A stretch of 57,975 nt of DNA. Source: an uncultured Eubacteriales bacterium (GTDB lineage: Bacteria; Bacillota; Clostridia; Christensenellales; Aristaeellaceae). Position 1 is the stretch's first letter, and each line of letters opens with the position of its first letter. The translations under genes were made by a program, and so were the position numbers. The stretch covers positions 1-57,975 of the forward strand of contig CADASK010000004.1 of assembly GCA_902790495.1 (NCBI GenBank), given 5' to 3'. A model generated the notes under the pieces. The model was not told where the DNA came from. It worked only from the letters and a program-made list of their open reading frames with translations, and ran no database searches. Shown one piece after another: positions 49,889 through 57,975 of this stretch.

Positions 49889-51825
49889 ACGCGCTTCCTC
49901 CGCATCCGGCAGATATAGAAGCCGCAGCCGTCCCTGTGGGGCAGCAGCTGCAGGCCGAGGCCATCCTGTCCGCGCCATCTCTCCGGGAAGCTCTCGGGCA
50001 TCTCCGCGGCCTCAAACTCGGGGTGAGCGGCCAGGAAGGCCGCCGCCTGGCGCTCGTTCTCGTCCTTGAGCACCGAGCAGGTGGAATACACCAGGGTGCC
50101 GCCGGGCTTCACGTAGGCGCTCACGGTATCCAGCAGGCGCGCCTGGAGCTGCGCCAGCTCGGCAGCGCTCTCCGGGGTCACGCGGAATTTCACGTCGGGC
50201 TTCTCGGCCATATCGCCGGTGCCGCTGCACGGCGCGTCCAGCAGCACGACGTCCATCGTGCCGGTCAGGTCCTCGCGCAGCGTCAGGGCGTCGCGAGTCA
50301 TGGGGCGCACGGATTCCAGCCGCAGGCGCTTCACCTGGGCCTCGATCAGCTTCGTGCGGTGCTCGTGCAGCTCCCAGGCCTGCACGCGGCCCGTGTCGCC
50401 CATCAGCTCGGCCATCAGGCAGCTCTTGCCGCCGGGGGCCGCGCAGCAGTCCAGCACGCGCTGGCCGCGCTTGGGGTCGGCCGCCAGGCAGGCGAGGATG
50501 GAGCCCTCGCTCTGGATGGAGAACAGGCCCTGCAGGAAGTCGGCATCCTGTCCGATGTTCAGCATGCCGCGCAGGAGCCAGGTGTGGGGCAGCTCGCCCC
50601 GCTGGTGCTCCCAGACCTTCTTCTCCAGCAGCTGCTCGAAGGCCTCATCGGTCACGCGCAGGCTGTTGGAACGGATCAGCATCGGCTTGTCGCGGCCCGT
50701 GCAGGCGGCGAGCTTGGCCGCCTCATCCCAGCCCCAGTCCTTCACGAGGATCTCCAGCAGGCCCTCCGGCACGCTCTCCTTCACGGAGAGGGCCTTCAGC
50801 GGCTCGGTCTGGGCGTCCGGGAAGGTCAGCTCGTCCTTCTGACGGATCAGGTTGCGGAGGACGCCGTTGCACACACCCGCCAGCCCGTCCAGGCCGATGA
50901 GGCGGCACAGCTCCACCGAGGTGTCGGTGGCCGCCATCTCCGGGATGCGATCCTCCAACAGCAGCTGGCACGCGCCCAGGCGCAGGATGTTGACCAGCTT
51001 GATGTCCGTGTCCGGCTTCGCCATCACCTGGGCCAGGGCGTGGTCGAGGTAGATGCGGTTGTCCAGCGTGTCGTAGACCAGGCGCGCCGCCAGGCGGCGG
51101 TCGGCAGCGGACAGGGTGCACTTCTGCAGGGCGTCGTCCAGGGCCAGGGAGGCGTAAGCGCCGTTCTCGGTGACGCGGCGAATCACATCCAGGGCCAGCT
51201 TGCGAGCCGGAATGCCGTCGGTGTTGCCGGGGCGCGGCGCGGGCGCGGGCCTGCCGTAGGGGCCTCTGCGCGGAGGATTCCCACCGGGACGGCGGTCAAA
51301 ACCACTTCCAGGGCTGCGGTTCCCACGGAAAGGCGCGGAATGCCCCTCGGATGCGGGGCGGCTGCCACGATCGTGGCGATCATCCCCACGGAAGGGTGCG
51401 TGTCCCCCACGGAAGGGGCGACCGTTCCCACCGGCGGGTCTGCCGAAGCCGCCGGACGGGCGGTCAGTCCCACGCGGGGGCTGATCCGGGCGGGTTTGCG
51501 CCTGCTCCTTGTCCCCGAATGGGGCGTGTTCCCCACGTTCCTGGGTGAAGAGCCTGCGATCCGGATAGCTGTTCCCACCGTGGGCAGAATTCTCACCGCG
51601 ATAGGGCGGTTTGCTCCCACCTTGGCGGGGATAGCTGCCCTTCGGACGCCCGCCATGGGCGCCGGCGGACGGGCGAGGCCCACGGTCGTGTCCATGATTC
51701 CCACTTGTACTGCCATATCGTCCGTTTTCAGGACGTCTTTCCCTACTTTCGTTCCGATTATTGCCGTGATATCCCTGGTGATCCCCACTCTGCTTGTCGT
51801 GATCCGGGCGATGTTCCTCTGCCAT
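49885..51825 (-). CDS. rsmB: 16S rRNA m5C967 methyltransferase with RG-rich N-terminal extension
   Basis: 646 residues against about 440-450 for the family. From about residue 205 it is a normal RsmB: a NusB-like domain (KLALDVIRRVTENGAYASLA) and a SAM-dependent methyltransferase domain with CCAAPGGKSCLMAELM, DAPCSGTGDM and the second catalytic Cys in VYSTCSVLKDENE. The first 200 residues are low-complexity, rich in Gly, Arg, Asp, Pro and His with repeated FRG and RPxGG units, and should be disordered and RNA-binding. AAAGGAG stands before the ATG at 51825. It is followed by rlmN with ATGA overlap. Confidence 0.95.
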   Translation of the reverse strand: MAEEHRPDHDKQSGDHQGYHGNNRNESRERRPENGRYGSTSGNHGHDRGPRPSAGAHGGRPKGSYPRQGGSKPPYRGENSAHGGNSYPDRRLFTQERGEHAPFGDKEQAQTRPDQPPRGTDRPSGGFGRPAGGNGRPFRGGHAPFRGDDRHDRGSRPASEGHSAPFRGNRSPGSGFDRRPGGNPPRRGPYGRPAPAPRPGNTDGIPARKLALDVIRRVTENGAYASLALDDALQKCTLSAADRRLAARLVYDTLDNRIYLDHALAQVMAKPDTDIKLVNILRLGACQLLLEDRIPEMAATDTSVELCRLIGLDGLAGVCNGVLRNLIRQKDELTFPDAQTEPLKALSVKESVPEGLLEILVKDWGWDEAAKLAACTGRDKPMLIRSNSLRVTDEAFEQLLEKKVWEHQRGELPHTWLLRGMLNIGQDADFLQGLFSIQSEGSILACLAADPKRGQRVLDCCAAPGGKSCLMAELMGDTGRVQAWELHEHRTKLIEAQVKRLRLESVRPMTRDALTLREDLTGTMDVVLLDAPCSGTGDMAEKPDVKFRVTPESAAELAQLQARLLDTVSAYVKPGGTLVYSTCSVLKDENERQAAAFLAAHPEFEAAEMPESFPERWRGQDGLGLQLLPHRDGCGFYICRMRRKRV

Positions 51826-51880
51826 ACTAATCTCCTTTGCTGGGTATTCTCTCTCATTCTTCTGTCTTTACACCTCAAGG

Positions 51881-51939
51881 GGTTCCGCGCCTGCGGGCGC
51901 GGCCAAAGGGCTTTCCGATCGCCCTTTGGAAACCTTCGG
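51881..51939 (+). repeat. Palindromic repeat, short form (copy 11)
   Basis: CCGCGCC-TGCG-GGCGCGG, then CCAAAGGGC-TTTCCGATC-GCCCTTTGG and AAACCTTCGG. Between fmt and rsmB. Confidence 0.9.
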
Positions 51940-51987
51940 GTGCCATATTAAAGCTCTTCCCTTGAGAAATGAGAGATACTGGTCGGT

Positions 51988-52908
51988 TCAGCCCAGATGG
52001 GTTCCAACGGGAATCGGGTGACCGCGCAGGTAGTCGGTGGCCGCCATGGCCTTGCCGCCGGGGGCCTGCAGCTGAGTCACCGCCACGGCGCCTTGGCCGC
52101 AGGCGATCACCAGGCCCTGCTTGCCGGAGGCGATCACCTCGCCCGGCTCGCCCTCGCCCTCGGCGGGGAGCGCCCGGAGCAGCTTCAGCCTGCCCTCGCC
52201 CCAGGGCACGGAGCAGCCCGGCCAGGGGTTCAGACCCAGGATCTGGTTGGCGATGTCCTGCCCGCACTGCGACCAGTCGATCTCCCCCATCTCCTTCTTC
52301 AGCATGGGGTCGTAGGTCATGCGGCTCTCATCCTGGGGCACCGGCGTCAGGGTGCCGGCGTCCATGGCGGCGAGGGTCTCCAGCAGCAGCTCCGCGCCGA
52401 CGCGGCTGAGCACCTCGGTCAGCTCGCCGCAGGTCATCAGCGGATCGCGCTTGAGGCTCTTTGCCAGCAGCATCGCGCCGGTGTCGATGCCCTTGTCGGT
52501 CAGCATCGTCGTGACGCCAACCTCCTCGTCCCCCTGCAGGATGGCCCAGGCGATGGGCGCGCTGCCGCGGTGCCGGGGCAGCAGGGAGGCGTGCACGTTC
52601 ACCGTGCCCAGGCGCGGGATATCCAGCACCTCCTGGCTCAGAATCTGCCCGAAGGCCGCGGTCACGCACAGATCCGGTGCCAGGGCGCGCAGATCCTCCA
52701 CGCCGTCGCGGCGGATGCGCTCGGGCTGGAACACCGGGATGCCGTGGCGCTGCGCCAGCTGCTTGACCGGCGAGGCCTGCACCTTGCCGCCGCGTCCCTT
52801 GGGCCGGTCGGGCTGGGTGAACACGCCGATCACCTCATGGGGCGAATCGATCAGCGCCTGCAGAGAGGGCACGGCAAAATCCGGCGTGCCCATGAATACG
52901 ATTCTCAC
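51988..52908 (-). CDS. fmt: Methionyl-tRNA formyltransferase
   Basis: 306 residues. RIVFMGTPDFAVPSLQALI starts the Rossmann domain; the formyl-transfer site NVHASLLPRHRGSAPI is intact, with Asp in TDKGIDTGAML. A C-terminal OB-like domain follows. It formylates initiator Met-tRNA. The start is GTG at 52908, which overlaps the def stop as GTGA. Confidence 0.97.
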   Translation of the reverse strand: MRIVFMGTPDFAVPSLQALIDSPHEVIGVFTQPDRPKGRGGKVQASPVKQLAQRHGIPVFQPERIRRDGVEDLRALAPDLCVTAAFGQILSQEVLDIPRLGTVNVHASLLPRHRGSAPIAWAILQGDEEVGVTTMLTDKGIDTGAMLLAKSLKRDPLMTCGELTEVLSRVGAELLLETLAAMDAGTLTPVPQDESRMTYDPMLKKEMGEIDWSQCGQDIANQILGLNPWPGCSVPWGEGRLKLLRALPAEGEGEPGEVIASGKQGLVIACGQGAVAVTQLQAPGGKAMAATDYLRGHPIPVGTHLG

Positions 52909-53405
52909 TGTTCGTCATCCTCCGGCACATGGCCCTCGATCTCTTCCTCGCTCAGCTCGCGGTCCATCTCGTCGATGTAGAGCACGCCGTCCAGGTGATC
53001 CAGCTCGTGGCAGATGGCGCGGGCCAGCAGGTCCTCACCCTCCAGCTCGAAGAAGCGGCCGTGGCGGTCCTGGGCGCGCACCTTCACGCGCTTGGGCCGG
53101 GTCACGATGCCCTGACGGCCCGGCAGGGACAGGCAGCCCTCGCGGCCGCACTGGGTCTCCTCCGAGCGCTCGATGATCTCCGGGTTGATCAGCTCCCGCA
53201 CGCCGGCCTCGTCGCCCAGGTCGATGATGACCACGCGGCGGAGGATGCCCACCTGGGGCGCGGCCAGGCCGACGCCCTCGGCCTTGTGGAGGGTGTCCGC
53301 CATGTCTTTGAGGAGGATGTGCAGGCGCAGGTTGAACTGCTCCTGCTTTTTGCAGACCTTGCGGAGGGAAGGATCCCCGAGTTCCAGAATTTTGCGAATG
53401 GCCAT
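52905..53405 (-). CDS. def: Peptide deformylase
   Basis: 166 residues. All three motifs are present: GVGLAAPQVG, EGCLSLPG (Cys ligand) and ICHELDHLDG (two His ligands and catalytic Glu). It removes the formyl group from new proteins, completing the cycle begun by fmt, with which it overlaps. ATG 53405 has AGGAG about ten bases upstream; a TTG three codons earlier is an alternative. Confidence 0.97.
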   Translation of the reverse strand: MAIRKILELGDPSLRKVCKKQEQFNLRLHILLKDMADTLHKAEGVGLAAPQVGILRRVVIIDLGDEAGVRELINPEIIERSEETQCGREGCLSLPGRQGIVTRPKRVKVRAQDRHGRFFELEGEDLLARAICHELDHLDGVLYIDEMDRELSEEEIEGHVPEDDEQ

Positions 53406-53462
53406 GGTTCTCAATCTCCTATTGCTTGCAGTGGTTACTGTTTGTCATCTATTCTTAACAGA

Positions 53463-53521
53463 GGTTCCGCGCCTGCGGGCGCGGGTCAGGGGCTTTGCGA
53501 TCGCCCCTGACAACCCTTCGC
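53463..53521 (+). repeat. Palindromic repeat, short form (copy 12)
   Basis: CCGCGCC-TGCG-GGCGCGG, TCAGGGGC-TTTGCGATC-GCCCCTGA, then CAACCCTTCGC. Between priA and def. Confidence 0.9.
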
Positions 53522-53560
53522 GCGATCGCCTCAATTCGATAGCGCTTTGGGAAAATTGTT

Positions 53561-55795
53561 TTACATCATCGTCACTGGGTTATATTCAAAGTAGACGTCC
53601 GCCCGGCCGGTGTGGGCGCGGGCCAGGTCGTTGAGGCGGGCGCAGAGGGTTTCCGCGGCGTCGCCGGCCCAGAGCTTCATCAGGATGTGCCAGCGGTGTT
53701 TGCCGCGCAGCAGCTTCACCGAGGGCTGGTCGAGGGTGCGCAGCAGCACGCACTTGCCCAGCTCCTTCTCCGTGCCCAGCAGGGCATCGAGGGCCTCGCT
53801 GAGCTCCTCCGCGGTGCGCTGGGCGTCGCCGGGGAGCTTTGCCTCCACCAGCAGACGGGCCATCACCGTGAAGGGCGGATAGAGGCCCATGCGCCGGTGG
53901 GTGATCTCCTGGCCGTAGAAGGCCCGGTAGTCCTGGGCCGCCGCGCTGCGGATGGTCGGATCGTCGGGCTTGTAGGTCTGGATGATGACCTGCCCCGGCG
54001 TGTCCCCGCGCCCGGCGCGCCCGGCCACCTGGGTCAGCAGCTGGAAGGTGCGCTCCCTGGCGCGGTAGTCCGGCAGGTTCAGCGAGAGGTCCGCCGCGAT
54101 CACCCCGACCAGGGTCACCCGGGGAAAGTCCAGACCCTTGGCGATCATCTGGGTGCCCACCAGCAGCCGCGCGCGGCCGGAGCGGAACTCGTCCAGCAGC
54201 TTGGCGTGGCCGTCCTTGCCGGAGGTGGTGTCGATGTCCATGCGCACGATGCCCGTGTCCGGGAACATCCGCCGCAGCTCCTCCTCCACCTTCTGGGTGC
54301 CCGCGCCGAAGTAGCGGATGTAGCGGCTGCCGCACTGGGGGCAGGTCTCCGGCGGCATCTCCGTCGCGCCGCAGTAGTGGCAGTGAAGCCGGTTGTCCGC
54401 GCCGCCCACGTGGTAGGTCATGGAGACGTCGCACTGGCGGCACTTGACCACATAACCGCAGGAGCGGCAGGAGACGAAGGAGTTGTAGCCCCGGTGGTTC
54501 ATCAGCAGCATGGCCTGCTCGCCCCGGGCGACGCACTGGCGCAGCGCCTTCTGCAGGCTGTCCGAAAACACCGAGCGGTTGCCGAGGATCAGCTCCCGCC
54601 GCATGTCCACCACCTCCACCTCGGGCAGAGGCCGGTCCATGACGCGGGTGGGCATCTCCAGCAGCCGATAGCGGCCCTCCCGGGCCCGGGAGAAGGAGAG
54701 GATGCTCGGCGTGGCGCTGGCCAGCAGCAGGGTGCCGCCCTCGCGCTCGCAGCGCCAGGCCGCCACATCGCGGGCGTCGTAGCGGGGATGGCGGTCGCTC
54801 TGGTAGGTGGTCTCATGCTCCTCGTCCACCACGATGAGGCCCAGCCTTTCCACCGGGGCGAAGACCGCCGAGCGCGCGCCGATGACCACCCGCGCGTCCC
54901 CGCGGCGGATGCGCCGCCACTCGTCGAAGCGCTCGCCCGCGCTCAGCCGGGAGTGCAGCACCGCCGCCACCTCGCCGAAGCGGGAGCGGAACCAGCCCAC
55001 CATCTGCGGGGTCAGGGCAATCTCCGGCACAAGGATCATGGCCCCCTTGCCCATCGCCAGCACGTGGCGCACCAGGCGGATGAAGACCTCGGTCTTGCCC
55101 GAGCCGGTCACCCCGTGCAGCAGGAAGCGCCCCTCGCCCGCGTCCACCGCGGGGATCAGGGCCTCGAGGGCCTCGCGCTGGGCGTCCATCAGCGGCGGAT
55201 CGATCACGTCCGCGCGGAGCTCGCCGCCCGGCCTGCGCAGGAGCTCCCGGGAGCCCAGCTCCACCAGGCCCGCCTCCTGCAGCTGGCGCAGGGGCGCCTG
55301 CGGATCCCGCACCAGCATCGCCAGCTCGGCCACGGGCCGCCACGCGCCGCCCTGCAGCAGCTGCAGCAGCGTCCGCCGCTTGACCGAGCGACCCTGGGCG
55401 CCGATGGCCGCCTCCAGCTCCTCCGCCGGGATGGCCAGGCGCGCCACCGGCTCCTCCTTCACCCGCACACGGCCGCCGCGCATCTCCGCGGGCAGCATCA
55501 GCCGCAGGGTCTCCGCCAGCGGGCAGTGGGCCTCCTCCGCCATGCGCGCCGCCAGGTCGATCAGGGCCGGCAGCACCGCCGGGTAGGGCTCCAGGGCCTC
55601 CGCCACGGGGCGCACCTTCTCCGGGGGCAGGTCGCAGGTCTCGGTCAGGGAGAGAACGATGCCCTCCAGCCGCCGCGGCCCGAAGGGCACCAGCACCCGC
55701 TGGCCCGGCGCGAGGGTCAGCCCCTCCGGAATCAGGTAGGTGAAGGTGTGCGCCACGTTTTCATGCACGATGTCCACAATCACCTGCGCGTACAA
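53561..55795 (-). CDS. priA: Primosomal replication-restart helicase PriA
   Basis: 744 residues. Order: N-terminal DNA-binding domain (VIVDIVHENVAHTFTYLIPE), Walker A HGVTGSGKTEVF, DEEH box VVDEEHETTYQSD, zinc cysteines (CRSCGYVVKCRQC, CHYCG, CPQCG) and helicase C domain (LLVGTQMIAKGLDFP, QVAGRAGRGDTPG). It reloads the replisome at stalled forks. The TTG at 55795 is chosen because GGGAGG lies seven bases before it; the upstream ATG at 55813 has no site. First gene of the conserved operon. Confidence 0.96.
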   Translation of the reverse strand: MYAQVIVDIVHENVAHTFTYLIPEGLTLAPGQRVLVPFGPRRLEGIVLSLTETCDLPPEKVRPVAEALEPYPAVLPALIDLAARMAEEAHCPLAETLRLMLPAEMRGGRVRVKEEPVARLAIPAEELEAAIGAQGRSVKRRTLLQLLQGGAWRPVAELAMLVRDPQAPLRQLQEAGLVELGSRELLRRPGGELRADVIDPPLMDAQREALEALIPAVDAGEGRFLLHGVTGSGKTEVFIRLVRHVLAMGKGAMILVPEIALTPQMVGWFRSRFGEVAAVLHSRLSAGERFDEWRRIRRGDARVVIGARSAVFAPVERLGLIVVDEEHETTYQSDRHPRYDARDVAAWRCEREGGTLLLASATPSILSFSRAREGRYRLLEMPTRVMDRPLPEVEVVDMRRELILGNRSVFSDSLQKALRQCVARGEQAMLLMNHRGYNSFVSCRSCGYVVKCRQCDVSMTYHVGGADNRLHCHYCGATEMPPETCPQCGSRYIRYFGAGTQKVEEELRRMFPDTGIVRMDIDTTSGKDGHAKLLDEFRSGRARLLVGTQMIAKGLDFPRVTLVGVIAADLSLNLPDYRARERTFQLLTQVAGRAGRGDTPGQVIIQTYKPDDPTIRSAAAQDYRAFYGQEITHRRMGLYPPFTVMARLLVEAKLPGDAQRTAEELSEALDALLGTEKELGKCVLLRTLDQPSVKLLRGKHRWHILMKLWAGDAAETLCARLNDLARAHTGRADVYFEYNPVTMM

Positions 55796-55828
55796 GCCCT
55801 CACCTCCCGGCATAGAAATCCAGTTTGT

Positions 55829-55857
55829 ATTATACCGTTTTTTGCGGGTATTGGCAA
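55829..55857 (-). promoter_or_regulatory. Sigma-A promoter of the priA-rpe operon
   Basis: TTGCCA, 17 bases, TATAAT on the minus strand, about 33 bases before the TTG start. Confidence 0.82.
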
Positions 55858-55887
55858 GGCGGATTTCTTTTGGAAAAAGCGGCAGCA

Positions 55888-55933
55888 GAAAAGCCGCCGC
55901 GGCAGCAGGTGAGGCTGGCGCGGCGGCGGTTTG
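55888..55933 (-). terminator. Terminator after the beta-galactosidase gene
   Basis: CCGCCGCGCCAGC pairs with GCTGCCGCGGCGG around CTCACCT, then CTTTTC on the minus strand. Confidence 0.7.
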
Positions 55934-55991
55934 AAACAGGTGTCTGAAAGATTCAGTTTGTGCGGTCAGGTTCGTGGCAGAGGGTCTGCGC

Positions 55992-57975
<1,984 letters not shown>

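Noticed and set aside
53612-55912. Long plus-strand frame opposite priA
   Set aside because: Antisense by-product of GC-rich third positions; PriA motifs on the other strand are complete.

Overview
The window is GC-rich DNA from a single chromosome, most likely an uncultured anaerobic gut member of the Clostridia (Christensenellales-like is my guess; no marker here settles it). The grounds are the Bacillota-type gene order priA-def-fmt-rsmB-rlmN-prpC-prkC-rsgA-rpe, a PASTA-domain kinase, a FeoA-FeoA-FeoB-Cys-rich iron cluster, carbohydrate ABC transporters with LacI and AraC regulators, and strong AGGAGG ribosome binding sites. No rRNA, tRNA, CRISPR array, phage or complete insertion sequence was seen.

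Layout, left to right. 1-6135, minus strand: a cut-off ATP-grasp gene, ychF, an AraC-type response regulator co-transcribed with an ADP-ribosylglycohydrolase, a collapsed epimerase gene and a HAD phosphatase. 6323-9649, plus: a carbohydrate ABC transporter (binding protein and two permeases). 9860-15146: a STAS protein, a GH3-like gene relic, an L,D-transpeptidase, a MATE relic and a nucleoside hydrolase on minus, then a cytidylate-kinase-like gene coupled to a MATE exporter on plus. 15146-18384, minus: the feo iron-uptake operon behind a consensus promoter with a DtxR-like operator. 18755-19810: an unknown secreted protein.

19914-31868 is one regulon. A LacI-type repressor gene sits between a minus-strand operon (PfkB sugar kinase, three ADP-ribosylglycohydrolases, AtuA-like protein, DUF4387) and a plus-strand ABC transporter operon. 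Both operons have strong sigma-A promoters followed at the same spacing by the same operator, AAACCGTTT. I read this as an import-and-hydrolysis system for a riboside or N-glycoside. 31880-40512 is accessory DNA: a tandem trio of Gfo/Idh/MocA dehydrogenases, a DUF3089 hydrolase, a small orphan gene and several broken surface-protein and regulator genes. 40733-43814 carries degV, a DtxR-type repressor and nnrE/nnrD. 43827-55857 is the housekeeping priA-to-rpe operon, followed by a cut-off GH2 beta-galactosidase.

The most unusual signal is a family of dispersed palindromic repeats: about twelve copies, short form about 58 bp and long form about 125 bp, all between genes and on both strands. Their stems carry paired, compensating base changes from copy to copy, so structure rather than sequence appears to be conserved. 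Four of the junctions in the otherwise tightly packed priA-rpe operon hold such elements. A second pattern is decay: several genes are reduced to their ends or fragments, and three show a frameshift that one extra G in a short G run would repair.
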